64,000 nucleotides of DNA from Ficedula albicollis (Eukaryota > Chordata > Aves > Passeriformes > Muscicapidae), in assembly GCF_000247815.1 (NCBI RefSeq), contig NC_021674.1, positions 77,645,343 through 77,709,342 on the forward strand, given 5' to 3'. A program made the translations under genes and the position numbers. The notes under the pieces were generated by a model, which was not told the origin of the DNA, searched no databases, and saw only the letters and a list, made by a program, of their open reading frames with translations. This document shows, one piece after another, positions 40,201 to 53,280 of the stretch. The stretch's first letter is position 1. Each line of letters begins with the position of its first letter.

Positions 40201-40869
40201 GGGTATACTATCCTTATTTCAGGAACCAATTTCGATTTTCTTTTTTCTTCTTTCTCAGTGTTGTTAAAATGTGCATCTACCCTCTATTTTTGAGTCAATA
40301 CTACCACTACAGTGATCCAAATAATCATTTTCTAGATTTTACAAGTCATATTGCATTGCAGGAAAGGTTTGTTAGCTTGGAGTGCAATGAGTGGAAAATG
40401 CCAGGCTTATTTTCATGTAGACAGATGGTGACTGCAAACAGTGCCATCCATCCTACCTTTCTGTGTATGACTTTATGGAGACTGTGACTTGAACTCATCT
40501 TTGTGCATTAGAATACCTCACTGGCAACACTAAAGAAGAAGAAAAGAAAGCCAGCAATGAATTTCAAGTAGCACCTCTTTAAGAAATCCAAATATTGTAA
40601 TATGTCTTCCACCCTGCTCCTGCCAAACAGTTGCGACTCTGCGTTGTCTCCAGTGACATATAATGTTTAGAGCTGAGACTCAAAGTGCTCCTTCAAAGGC
40701 TAAAATACAACTGGAATTGATAGTTTAATTCCAGAGACTTTAATACTGTTTTACCTCTTGTTAGCCAGAGGAAATTAAATGCATTGACCTAATGCCTAAA
40801 TCATATGACTTAATACATAGAGCAAATATCCTTGAAATAGTAATTAAAATGAGAGTTTTACAGCATTCA
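37281..40869. other. AT-rich sequence, no gene recognised
   Basis: Unique non-coding DNA. The stretch at about 39690-39770 is rich in homeodomain core words (TATTATTAATTTAAAATTAC, TATAATTAGTAC) and may be regulatory. Open frames of up to 103 codons (39855-40166, minus) have no domain. Confidence 0.45.
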
Positions 40870-41235
40870 CTTAAAAAAAAAATTAAAAATAGTTAGCATG
40901 GTATTTTTAAAGTAAATTTTGTTATTCGTTTATATGTGTGCAAACTTAGTTACAATGAGAGACTTTATCTCTTTTGATAAACTTAAAAGGTTGTTGTCTT
41001 GGAAGAAAAAGTCCTGCAATGACAAAAAGGCCCCCTAAAAATGTATAGTTATTCTGAAATTGAGCCAAGCACAATTTTTAAATTAGAGAAGTGGCATTTT
41101 GTTAATTGGCGTGCTCACATTAAGTATTTAAGATTGTAATTAATTACTTTATACACTCTTAATTGAAACATTACAACATACTCGGTTACTATTTAATTAG
41201 GAAACACATTAATTGTATATTAAGGTCTTCAATTG
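40870..41235. promoter_or_regulatory. Homeodomain-motif-rich block, possible enhancer
   Basis: Several ATTA/TAAT cores occur close together at 41090-41220 (GTTAATTGGCGTGC, TTGTAATTAATTACTT, TTTAATTAGGAAAC, ATTAATTGTAT), interspersed with non-repetitive words. It lies immediately beside the CpG-rich patch at 41.3-41.5 kb. Motif density is suggestive only, because AT-rich DNA produces such cores by chance. Confidence 0.25.
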
Positions 41236-41279
41236 TTTATATAGCCAAGCCTCCCCTTTGAAGGGAATTCAGCAGTAAA

Positions 41280-41540
41280 CAAGGCCAGGCTCAGCAGAGC
41301 ATCCTGGCATGAAGACGCCGCAGCATCGCTGTTGTTGTGACTGGCTGTGACTTGCACGGGCTGCGCAGTCCGGGCTGCCCTGCCCGGGTGAGTCAGGAGA
41401 ACAGGCGCCTCTCTGCGCCACGGGCCCTCCACCGGGTGCAGGCAGTGTGCGACCACACGGAAAGATGCCATTCCAGCAGTCACCAGAGGAAGCCCTCAAT
41501 GCAAAATAAAGGGAAGGGACCGATTGCAACGGGGACAGAT
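41280..41540. promoter_or_regulatory. Small CpG-rich patch, possible promoter or first exon
   Basis: I count about 15 CpG dinucleotides between 41313 and 41535, in a region whose surroundings have almost none. A strong plus-strand donor-like site, CCCGG|GTGAGT, lies at 41388-41393. A CpG-rich patch followed by a donor is the layout of a promoter with a short first exon, for example of a non-coding RNA. Overlapping open frames on both strands (72-92 codons) show no domain. It could instead be a fragment of a GC-rich repeat. Confidence 0.3.
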
Positions 41541-44500
41541 TTCCCACTGCTGTAGTCTATTCTAGTTCTCTTAATGTGTATTGAAAAATAAGAGAAAGAT
41601 AATAGTAGCTTTTTTACAGGTATATTTAAAATATTTTTCCCTTCTGGGAGGCAATAAATTTTAATAATTTATTCTCCAGCTATATGTGGGATCCTTGTAC
41701 AATAAGTTTAAACATCCTGGAAATGAGAATACGCAAGAAAATCTCTACTTTACAAACACACTGAACTAAAGAAAACACAAAAAACCCCAAACAAATAAAT
41801 GAAATAATAAGACACAAGCCCACTCTCAACAAGATGCAGGCTTCGTGAGAGAACAAATTTGCAGATATTTTAGCAGAAAAAAAGAAAATAAGTTCAAAAT
41901 TTTGTTAGTCATAAAGGTATCACAGTAACAAAAAGTTTTTTTGTTATTTTAGGCATTCAGTATGTGCCCCATTGAGATTAACTTCATATAATATTTCAGC
42001 CAAAGTAGAGACTATATAAGGAAAAACATTCTATTTTCTCCATTGTACTTCTGAGTATTTTTCATTTTTTTCAAATTTTGTACAGTCTCTTTTTTTTTTC
42101 GTATTTTTATTCTTTTATTTTCTGATCTCTTTTCAAATAAAATAAGATGTCAGTTCTAGACTAAACATGTTAGGATTCCTTTTCCCTCTTCGATCCCTCT
42201 AGTTTTGCTGACATTTTTCTGTGTGTTCGGATTCCAGCCATTTTGTCATCTCTGCCAGGAGACAGGGGAGTACATGGAACTAGAAGACTTGTTAGCTAGA
42301 CAAAATTTGGCTGAATTTCAGTGCAGAGCCAATTCCATGCTTTTTCCTATGCCTGAAGGATGATACATTAGCTGATAGTGCTATTGGTATGTGCACAAAC
42401 CTTGTAAAGCTTTCCCTAAACACAGGAGAAAAGTGATTCCCAAAGTCATACCCTAATGACACAAAAACATAAAGCCATGAGAAAAACGTGCCAAACCCCC
42501 TCCTCCCCCCCCAAAAATAGAAATAATTTAAAGATACACAGAAAGTTCAAAACTCTTACTCTGTGTGAAATCCACTCTTCACCTGGAGGACAGGCCATGT
42601 GCTGTTACTGACTTGATTAAGATTGTACTGCTCAGTCCTGATCTAAAGGAAATTGTAGACTTCAGTTTGAATTATATCTTCCACTGAAGTGGAAAGTCTA
42701 CTCAACTTTTCCCTAGGGTATGGTTAACTATTTTTTTCTAGAAATCAACACAATTCCAAATAATACAATTTTATATAAGAAATATATAGTTAAAATATTC
42801 TACAAAACTGGCAAACCTGGACAATTCAAAGGACATGGTATCAAAAATGAGGCTGTTGCTCAACCAGTTTGAATTCCTGCATCTATCTCCATCAGAACAG
42901 TCAAGAGCTGGCTCCTGGAGAAGCCATGATCCTTTTCTAGTTGCTGTGTGTGTGTCAATGATCATATCAGAGAACCTCCTTGGTAGGGAGGAAGGCAGGT
43001 GGGAAGAGATGAGTAAAAATATTTTAAGAATAACCTAAGACTTTGGGTAGATTCTACTTTGCTAAAATTGCATACTATGGTAGAAGTTCACAAAGCTGTC
43101 ATCAGGATCTAACTGACTGAAAAACAATATTTAGCCTTTGTACAAACATTATGGAGAGCAAAGCGGGGGTGCTTCTATTAACTATCTCAGAGATTATAGT
43201 GTGATAAGTGTGGATTTACATTATGCTAGTCACTCTGTTATATACTATTTTATTTATACACACACACATATATATACTGTGATATATATACAACCTTTTA
43301 CTCTGTGACAAAAGTGTAGCAGAACACCCGTTACCCAAAGGAAGCAAATTGTTCTACCTCACATTTAATGTGAGAAAACAAAAAAGAAAAGTGATTTCTT
43401 TACAGTAATGGCTAGACTGAAACAAATTCATTACATACTTTACAGTTACTTTTCTTTATGTCAGTTCCTGTGGGACAATGAATGGGCTCTCTGATATTTA
43501 CATAGCTATAAGGATTTATATTTTGATTTATTATGGATATGTTTCAACAGATTCTACATCAACTGCATTGGAATCTTGTAGTTTACTGAGTTAAGAGTGA
43601 AATTCAATCATGATTGTGTATGAAACAGTGAAAGTGATGGATGTTAAACTATCAGGGAAATACTATTGTAGTACTATTGTACTGGAGAATATTTCTCAGT
43701 CTTATTATGCACTGGGTTTAACGTGTCATTAGATACAACATCATTCAAAAATATTTAGAAATGGGTGAAAAATGGATTTAGCTAAAATCTAAACAATGCA
43801 AATTATGAAGAGAAACTGAAATAGATTAATTTAAATTCTAGTTACATAAATATGCTAGGGGCTTTGCTCTCCCTTAGGATATTTCTGTCATCACATATGA
43901 CTAGGATTCTAGGGAGCAGGTCTTTTCTTATCTAGAGCTTTATAGTTGTCTTTCTGTATGAATCACTTTGCCTCTTCTTTAGCTGATTCAATAAAAACCC
44001 ATAGAAATAATGTTCTGGCACTGAATTTGTCCCGAAAGACTAACAAAGACTGGATATTTCATGATCAATTTTTTTTTACTCAAGGTCCCAAGATAAAATG
44101 CAAATATATAAACCTGCTTCACTACATGAATCTACATATTTCTCTATTTTACTGTAAGTGTATAAAAATTATGGTATGAAAAGCCACTAATGCTTAAAAT
44201 GCCATTTTAGTTCTAGTGAAATTTTTTACAAAACCAATTCAAGAGACATACATTTTTGCCTCAAGATACAACAATACAACTCTATCTTTCTGAAATCTGT
44301 ATGAATAGATTAAAATAACTGGTTTTGCATGCCACTGTACATGGTAGTTATCATTGCCAGACACAAATGGCATCAGCCTTTTAAGGGGATCACTAGACAT
44401 GAAACCTAGAAAATGCACTCTCCAGAATATGTAATGATAATGACTATCCAGTTATTCAAAACAAATTTTTATGGTGTAGAATATGGTTTCCACTGTGCAA

Positions 44501-44741
44501 ATTCAAAGGCTTATGTTTATTTAGAAATTGTATTGAAAATGTTGTTAAATAGCATCTATTTTTCTTCTTTCTTTATAATCTCTGTTGAATCAGAAATGCA
44601 TACTTTAATTCAGGTTATCTCCTTGTGTAGTCTTTGAGAAGGATGGAAAAAGTATAGCCAAAGAACTGGCAATATGATGACAACTATCCTATCGTGTGAA
44701 GTTGTATCACCAAAAAACCCAAAGTAGATAGGGTCATAGAT
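41541..44741. other. AT-rich sequence, no gene recognised
   Basis: Unique low-GC DNA. It contains a short CA/TA microsatellite at 43256-43291. No exon, RNA gene or transposon was recognised. Confidence 0.5.
43256..43291. repeat. Short (CA)n(TA)n microsatellite
   Basis: TACACACACACA passes into TATATATA, then a TGTGATATATATAC block. It is a small imperfect dinucleotide tract. Confidence 0.75.
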
Positions 44742-44888
44742 TAGAAAACAAATATTCTTTAATAAGGTTTGTCTGTTTCTGTTCTAAAGCTGTGACCTGG
44801 ATGTCAGATTCACTATAGAAAACAAATATTCTTTAATAAGGTTTGTTTGTTTCTGCTCTAAAGCTGTGACCTGGATGTCAGATTCACT
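44742..44888. repeat. 73-bp tandem duplication
   Basis: Copies at 44742-44814 and 44816-44888 are separated by one base (A at 44815) and differ at two positions near the middle of the unit. The extra base matches neither the base before copy 1 nor the base after copy 2. Confidence 0.92.
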
Positions 44889-46517
44889 TCTTGGCATCAA
44901 CAGGAAATACAATTCAGTGAAGAAAATGTGTGAAAAATTTTAGTGAAAAAACCTGTGTGGGTGTCCCTGTTGTGAGGATACCTCCACTGTCTCACCGAGG
45001 TGCCCTGGGGTGCATTTGGATCTTCTGCTTCACTATTACTCCTGCTAAGAGGCAGTGGAGAAGGGAGGCCATAGAAAGGAGTTTGTGTAAAACTTGACCT
45101 ACAGATCTGAGTTTGCCAGAATCTCCTGAATCAGGTGATCTAAAAATTATAGTCTTAACATGTGGAGTGAAACACATGTTTATTTAAAAAAAAAATTAAA
45201 AGTAGCAGGCTTTCAAGGATGAAACTATTAATATTCAGAAATTTCAGTTAGAGCAATTACAGAGAACTACATAACTACAGACAGAAGACAATATTAATCT
45301 GAATTTACAAAATAGATGTTTCTGTCACATACAGAATCACAGAGGGAAAGAAGACAGAAAAATATTTACCATGTAAGAGAGAGAGAGCAGGTTGTAAAAA
45401 ACAAACCTGCCAAGTAAGATCTTCAGAAATGTAAATGTACGTCTTTGCCAAATTTGCAGCTGTTCATAGAGGAAAAACATGATGAGAAAATTCATCAGCA
45501 AAGAAAAACTTTCCAGAGAGGAACATTAGAATCCTGGAGATAATCTTTACACATAAATAGGCATATTATAAGCAAAAATGAAAGAATGATAAATTTTCAA
45601 GCCAGAACTTTAAAACATGAAATAATTTCTATGTTGCACTTTCAATACCTATACTGTGACCCTTTTTAACTACCTAGGTCATTTAAGGTATCTCCAGTGA
45701 TCATTAGCTACCACAAAGTTTCTGGAATTGAATTTCAGGGCAGATAACAAACTAGTCTTTGTCAAGGACATGGAATCTGGATTACTATTATTTTTCTTAC
45801 CAAACTGCAGAAAACAGAGTATAGAGATATATCCAAACCAGCTGATGTCTAAGCTGGCAACAGATTCTTGAGAAGCCCTAGGAAGCCCCAAAGTGACATA
45901 GAGAGACCCTTGCATTTCTTGATCCAAGGATAAGGACATGTACAAATAAGATCTTTTTTTATTCTAAGTAAATATTTGGCTGATGTTTTGTTACCAGTTA
46001 CTCAAGATATCAACTGCTTATTTGTGGTATTATAAAGAAAAGGGTATCTCTGTAGCCCTGGTTCCCAATCTTCACAGATGCTTCATATGATTTATGATGA
46101 CACAAGATCTATCTATCCATATATCCATGGTCTCTCTTCCATATAATTTCTTGATAAAGGGGTTGTTCCCATTTATAAATGAAGTAATTTTAATGTGTTC
46201 TTGTTTATTCACTTTGCATTATGTTTTGGCAATTTCAAATAACCTTGCTATTGCAATTAGTAAATAGTAACGCCTCTCTACACTTTACAACAGAGCTCAC
46301 TGTAAATGAGACTCACATAGGGTGTAAAGGTAACATAAACTGATGAAGAATTCAGTACAAGTTATGCTTTAGAAATACTTAGAGGTCAGAGCAAAACTTA
46401 GGTTTAGTTGAAAATATTTTAAAATTCGGTTGAACTTTTTTTCAACTAAAGTTAAAAAAAAAGTTGAAAAACATTATTTTCTGACCAGTTTGTTATCCTG
46501 GGGGGGAATTAGTCCCC
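44889..46517. other. AT-rich sequence, no gene recognised
   Basis: Unique non-coding DNA. A nested GTTGAA/TTCAAC inverted repeat with long T and A runs occurs at about 46428-46470, and a short GAGAGAGAGAG run near 45379. No gene supported. Confidence 0.5.
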
Positions 46518-46903
46518 TTAATTTATTCATATAAAAGCTTCTTCAATATTCTTTAAATTGAAGTCTTCGTTTTACTGCAAGTCAGTTTAAAGCCAAAATA
46601 ACTTCTGAAGTTTGCTCTGTCAGACATTTATGTATCAGTGTATGTGCTTTCAGTGCTCATTACTGCGTCAGACATTTATGTATCAGTGTATGTGATTTCA
46701 GGGCTCATTACTGTTTACAGCATCTTCTAAAAATTAATTTATTCATATAAAAGCTTCTTCAATATTCTTTAAATTGAAGTCTTCGTTTTACTGCAAGTCA
46801 GTTTAAAGCCAAAATAACTTCTGAAGTTTGCTCTGTCAGACATTTATGTATCAGTGTATGTGCTTTCAGTGCTCATTACTGTTTACAGCATCTTCTAAAA
46901 ATC
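46518..46903. repeat. Nested duplication: 148-bp unit twice, 47-bp subunit three times
   Basis: A 148-bp segment (46518-46665) recurs at 46734-46881 and looks identical. Its last 47 bp (46619-46665) also occur as an extra copy at 46667-46713, separated by one base (C at 46666) and carrying two substitutions. Both the second and third subunits are followed by the same TTTACAGCATCTTCT tail. The order of events was probably the 47-bp duplication and then the larger one, or the reverse with loss of one subunit. Confidence 0.92.
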
Positions 46904-48495
46904 TTCAGATTACAATGATATAATTTTTTATTTTATGCTTTTCATTTACTGTAACAAACTGAAACTTCCTCTCTTCTCATTACTTTTGTTGCACAGTAGA
47001 AACCTCTCAGTGCTTACAGGGGGAAGATAGGTCTGGAAAAGATATATCTCTCACTTGACTATTGTAATACACCAATACCCAAAAGGAGGCCTTTGCACTC
47101 AAAAAAGTTTTTTTACTTGACCTCTTTCCTGCTGTAGGACTCCAGAATGTCACGTATTCCTTTGGAGGTATAAATAATGATGCCCACAGAGACTTAAACA
47201 TTGACAAGAAGTTGAAGTCGAGTTTCTACAGCTCCTACTCACAACACAGACACCATAAGCACCTGCTTCATGACAGAGAAAGGAACAATAGAGAACAAAA
47301 GAAAAGGAAGCAGAATTAGGGTCTGCCAGAAATGTCAGCTCTGTATATCGTATATCTACATAAGCCTCCAGAGCCCACTAACCAAACAGCAGCTGAACGA
47401 ATAGAGTTTACACATATGCCTAGAGGAAAACCCAGTGGTGACTAGAGATGGTTCTGGGACATGAAATCCTGCCTGTTTGCTGCATCACAAAGATGATTTT
47501 ATGGGATTATGGACTACTAGAGCTAGAGATATTCAATGAAACTCTCAAAGGGCAGGATTGCCAACAACAGGAAAAAAACCAAAGGAATAAGGCTAAAGAT
47601 ATAAAGATACCCAAACAAATGTTTGTTCTTCTACACGAGCAGTTGTTTGAATCACCTGCACACAGATATTACTAGACCATTGTCTATCCTCCATGCATGT
47701 TAGATTGCTCCTGGCACAAAAGAAAATGGCCCTCCTCAAGCAGTGTTTGGCAGTGGTTTGGTAACTGGATTGGTTTATTGACCAGGTCAGCGAGGTGCAG
47801 CAACATGAGAGTGCGGTTTCTGTTTCTTTTTTTCCACATTAGTGATATTCTAACCAACCTTACATTTCACACATCTTTATGCTTTTCAGTTCTATCTGTA
47901 CCTATATTTTCCTCCTCCTTTCACAGTAAAAATGAATAGATTCCCTGTCATTATTTGTTGTTAATGCATTTTCTCATTATCTGCCCAAGATGAATTTTAA
48001 AGACGACTAAAAATTATCACAGTGTTTAAAAGGAAGAAATGTAATGTCATTGAAGTTCTGATATCACAGAGAAAATGGATGTGGAGAGAAAAAATTGAAT
48101 TTAAAAATTCAACAGTAAAATTTCTTTCTGGAGGTCTCATTTTTGTCATAAAATTACTGCATTTTACAGGCTGCTTTTAAACACATTTTATTATTATATT
48201 TAATAATTCAACTTTCCATATTCTCTATCAAACCAAGCACATTAGAGATTAGACTGCTTTCTATAAAAATTTCCCAAAGTAAATAAAATAAAGCCCTTTA
48301 AGTTTTGTAGCAGTGACGTATGAAGTTCATTTGAACTTTTTTTTTTTAAGTAAGTAAATGTTATGCCTTCCAGTTACTGTTAGCTTGATACATTTGATTA
48401 AATTTAAACAGCAAACAACAAAATTTATTTACTGCAGGGTTCTGACCCCTCTATCTTACACTGCCTTGACAGATCAGACCTGGAAAAGAGTTTGC
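46904..48495. other. Unique sequence, no gene recognised
   Basis: Non-coding DNA with open frames under 81 codons. No element recognised. Confidence 0.5.
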
Positions 48496-49078
48496 AATTT
48501 GGCAACCTACCTCAAATATTCATCTGTCATACCTAGGAATATAGGAAAAGTTGATGCTTTTAAAGAACAGAGGAGGCTGCACTAACAAAATTGAGAACAG
48601 GTAAATTAAAGGGGAAGAACACATGAAAAATTGGAGATATGATACTAGAAGTAACAAGATTATGCTGATATATTCAGATTATGTACTTAATTTTTCTTAG
48701 TGTCAGTACATCTTTAATCTTGGAGGGAAATGGTCAGCTGCAGCTCAGTCTAGTGCTTCTGATGAAAAGCCACAGAAAGTATTATCTAATTTGGCAACCT
48801 ACCTTAAATATTCATATGTCATACATAGGAATATAGGAAAAGTTGATGCTCTTAAAGAACAGAGGAGGCTGCACTAACAAAATTGAGAACAGGTAAATTA
48901 AAGGGGAAGAACACATGAAAAATTGGAGATATGATACTAGAAGTAACAAGATTATGCTGATATATTCAGATTATGTACTTAATTTTTCTTAGTGTCAGTA
49001 CATCTTTAATCTTGGAGGGAAATGGTCAGCTGCAGCTCAGTCTAGTGCTTCTGATGAAAAGCCACAGAAAGTATTATC
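48496..49078. repeat. 291-bp tandem duplication
   Basis: Copies at 48496-48786 and 48788-49078 are separated by one base (T at 48787). Four substitutions are visible, at unit positions 18, 29, 38 and 64. The remaining 227 bp look identical. Small open frames in it are not genes. Confidence 0.94.
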
Positions 49079-51516
49079 CTCTTATAATTTTAAATAAATC
49101 TAAGATTTTCCCTGGATGTTGCGATTTTTTGTTTGGGATAGGATTCCTGATATTAGAAAAATTGCTTTTCAGTTATAGTTTAGGTTCCATGTTTGATGTA
49201 CATAAAATACATTTTATTACAAATATAGTCAGATGTTGGTTTACTAATTAAATCTTTGATGACCAAGTGACATGCGAACTCCTGACAGCCATTAAATCTC
49301 ATCACTATTTTTCAGCATATTTTAAAGGGGTTGAGACATTAATTTCTAAAAGCAGTGATCTTAAGCTAAACAGTTTTGAACAAAGATTTCACAAATAATT
49401 ATGACTTCTAAAACACTTTTTTTTTTGTTGGCACATAATATAGTCAGGAGAAAATATAGTCATCACACTCAACCCACAATCTGCTTTTAATTAATTATCT
49501 AAAACCCTTTAGACTCCTCAGATCAAAGCAAATATTGTTGAAATAAATTTTCAAATCTATTTGAATCCTTGTGCATTTTGCTTTTACTATGATATCAAAA
49601 ATAAATGTATTTTTTTTCTTCTGTAGAATTTAATTATTTTATAAAAAGAGAAATCAAATTATTAGGAGAAAACCCTTAAATCTGCTTTTCCCATCACCGA
49701 AATACGAAAAAATAAGGCTTGTAACAAAAATATGGCCAACTGAAGGGGATTATTTTATATAATGGATTTTTTCTGTTCTTTTGTTCCCTGATAACTTTAG
49801 ATTGGGTTTCAGCTGCCAATAAAATTCTGTGTCTAAAGTTACAAAACAACTGTCAGACAAAAAAATCTAATGGAATTTATCAGTTGTATTGTAAAGATAT
49901 TGTCCTATAAAGATCTTTCTATATGCTTCAGAGGAACCCGTGATTAAAACCTTTCAGCAGCATTCAGAAGCTCTGGGTTTTTAACACTTAATGATGTTAC
50001 AACCATCATGAATGAATGTTTGGATGCCATGTAGGTCTAGGCAAACTCTCAAATGCATTCCTGGGTCTCATTTTGTAAACCAAGCATCTCAGATATGTCT
50101 CAGATGAGCATGTGGTTATGCATTTCCCTATTTCATCTCCTGTGGATCAGATCCTGAACCACAAAAGACAAGTAGCAATACTTATTATACCTGGGAGAAT
50201 AAGTCTGTCAATACTTATTTAGTTACCTCAGTGACAGATTGCTTAGATAATAAGAAAGGAGACAAAGTGGACAAAAACTGGTGCCTTTTGTTGGGTCTTG
50301 TCAAATACCTGATAAGGATTAAGGTCATAATGATAGATTCTCAGATATCTTGCAGTTCCTAGTGTGACTAAAAGACCTGGGATCCCTTTAATATCTCATG
50401 AGTCCAAATTCTTTCTTAGGTCAGTAGAGTGGTAGAAATTCCTAAAAGGCACAGATTCACAAAACTATGTAACCAAAATCAGGAGCACATCTTTATAGAA
50501 GAAAAACTGTGAATTACTCCATCTGCATTCAGTAGTATGGAGTGGGGAGGAGGGGTATTCATCTATTTTATTGCTTTTTGTTGCTGTTCCATCAGATGTA
50601 TTGGCTTTTATTTAAGTGCTTGCTTGGAATTCACAGAGAAGAGTTTTGCTATTATTCTTGAATTCTACTTTATTCTGGGTCTAATATGCTATGGACCCAA
50701 AAATTAGGAGTTTTTCTTGTTTGTTTTCCTTCTTTTGGATATGTACCAGCAGAAAGACGGGCTCAGGTGTATTGCAATTCATATACATCAGGCACCTGGA
50801 AGATGGTTACTCTTGGGTGGGTGCTCTGCACATTTGGGTCAAGGAGATTTGGAAATTAAGTTAGAAATAAAAGAAATGGCATATGAACATCAGATATGCT
50901 ATCTTTTTGATACAACAACATTTACATTGTTGTTCTAGTAAATTTACTTCTATATATACTATGCAGAATTCCTAATAATGGCCATCTGGACTAAAAAGCC
51001 GATTAAATATGAGTATGTGATGGACCTCAGAGAAAATCACTTTGGGGAGTTTTTCAAGTGTATATTTCTCTCATGGAAAACACAGAACATTTGTGTTTCA
51101 CTCTGAGATCTGACAGATAGATACATTTATTTATGGTGAATGATGCTTTTAAAATTGCAAGCTAGATTGCTCGGTATTATAGGGAATGGCTTTGTATAGA
51201 GCAGTCAAGCATAAGGAAAACAAATATAATGAAAATGAAAATGTTAGCCAGTGCTATTTTGCACTTCCCTAAAGAGGACAAACAGTTTTCTGCACACTAA
51301 AGGACTTTTAAGTGCCTACTAAACAGTATTCTTGACAAAACAATTCCTTTACTTTTCATAGACTTAAAACTGGGATTTCTCTTCCTCTGTAACTCTACTG
51401 TGCTCTTATTTACCTATATCGATCCAAAACTTTTTCAATTTTAGAGCTAGAATCCTTTCAGCTCTGTCTTCAGATTGACTCACCAGTGCCACTATTAACA
51501 GCTGAGTAGGTTCCTG
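49079..51516. other. AT-rich sequence, no gene recognised
   Basis: Unique non-coding DNA. No domain-bearing frame, RNA gene or transposon end was found. Confidence 0.5.
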
Positions 51517-51679
51517 TATTTCATCCAAATACACTTTATCACATTTTTCTATTGCCCATATGACAGAACCTCCAAGAGCTTACTGCAGCTGTTCTGCATA
51601 TTTCATCCAAATACACCTTATCACATTTTTCTATTGCCCATATGACTGAACCTCCAAGAGCTTACTGCAGCTGTTCTGC
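51517..51679. repeat. 81-bp tandem duplication
   Basis: Copies at 51517-51597 and 51599-51679 are separated by one base (A at 51598) and differ at two positions. The right end coincides with the first base of the next, unrelated duplication. Confidence 0.93.
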
Positions 51680-51882
51680 TATGGACTGATTCTATGAAGT
51701 AATAGGCATCCCTTGGAAAGGGGCTCAGCATCCACAAACCCAGTGGGCAGAATGATATTCAGCATCTATCAGAATCCGATCTATGGACTGATCCTATGAA
51801 GTAATAGGCATCCCTTGGAAAGGGGCTCAGCATCCACAAACCCAGTGGGCAGAATGATATTCAGCATCTATCAGAATCCGAT
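51679..51882. repeat. 102-bp tandem duplication abutting the previous one
   Basis: Copies at 51679-51780 and 51781-51882 join without any extra base and differ at one position (unit position 13). The unit is unrelated to the adjacent 81-bp unit. Confidence 0.93.
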
Positions 51883-52700
51883 TCTTTGCCCATAAAGTTG
51901 TAGTTTTTCAGCAGAATGAACATGCATTGTCCTACAGCTATAATATTGCTCTATAAAGGAAATTCTGAAGATTTCTTAGCATTTGAAATGATGATAATAT
52001 TGATGATCTCTGTGTTGTTATTTATTGCATCTATTTGCACTGAAATAAGATGTTGCAATCTGTGTTTAGGTCAGCATAAACCTCTGTGATTGCTGATGTA
52101 CCTTACAGGAGGGCCAACGACTTTTTATTGCTTTTACCGCAATTTAGAAGAAAGTGATAAAATTATCTCCTAGGGCAGTTTATTTACCAGAAAGGAGAAA
52201 ATAAAACCCCTGAAGGCAAGGCCATCAAAGCATAATTTTCGCAGAAAACTCAAAATGGAAGGTAAAAGAGCACAGCTATTTTGTAAATAAACTATGTTTT
52301 AGATGCAGAAAGAGCTGAAAACAGAATTTGCTCTCTAAGAAGAAATTAAATTTTATTATTGTTTACCACCATGTCTGATTTTATCTTGGCTTGGTCACAA
52401 AGCTATGATATTGGATTACTATAAATTTTAAATGGTATATTTTCTTTATGGTGGCAGTTATAAGAACTGTTTTGAGTGTCACAAGGAATTTTGTAATGCA
52501 AATAATTTAATATCAAGCTTCACATGAGTTTGTCCACTTACAGCCAGCTTTCACACCCTGGAGTCCTCTTCAGGTGCTGTACAATTTTTCCAGAATATGA
52601 TACAATTTTTTTCTAGTCCAGCACTGCTGTCCACAATGTATTCTCTGAACACTTCTCAGAAAATTTATTTGACTGTTGATACCAAAGATTCTTTCACATG
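51883..52700. other. Unique sequence, nothing recognised
   Basis: AT-rich non-coding DNA between two duplications. No feature supported. Confidence 0.5.
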
Positions 52701-52840
52701 CTATAGATCATTTGCATTTGAAGGAATAAGAAAAATCCGAATATCCAGATCAAACCTCAATCTATACGTGTTATAGATCATTTGCACTTGAAGGAATAAA
52801 AAAAATCTGAATATCCAGATCAAACCTCAATCTATACGTG
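52701..52840. repeat. 70-bp tandem duplication
   Basis: Copies at 52701-52770 and 52771-52840 abut directly and differ at four positions, all in the first 40 bases. The right 30 bp look identical. Confidence 0.93.
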
Positions 52841-53224
52841 AAATTGTTGTCAAAATGTGACTGCAGGTGTCTGGATCCACAGGCAATACCTCCTTCTCCC
52901 TGTCGATATAGAATGTGATAGTTTGCTGTGGCAAATTACTGCTTAGTGGGGCCAGGCAAAAGGGATCCTGTGATTTCCAGTATATAAAATATTTTGAGCA
53001 AGACTGAAAAGAACTTCCAAAAAATATCCAAAACAAGTTGTCAGCTACTACTGATTTGTCATGTTTTGTTTTTTTTCTTGCTTGTTTTAATTATCTTTAC
53101 TAATTCTATGACTTTAAATTGCACAAGACACATTTCTGGATCACACCATGAGGTGTCATCTAATATAATAACTACTGGATAAAATTGTCACAGTAGCATC
53201 TCTTTAATAACCTTATTATAAATG

Positions 53225-53280
53225 ACAGAATATTCTGAGTTGGAAGGGATCCACAAGGATCATTGAATCCAACTCTTAAG
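53225..53280 (-). mobile_element. CR1 LINE 3' fragment, about 55 bp
   Basis: The plus strand reads ACAGAATATTCTGAGTTGGA followed by an AGGGATCCACAAGGATCATT-like string. This is the reverse complement of a CR1 3' end as commonly seen in birds. Only the extreme 3' end remains. Confidence 0.7.
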
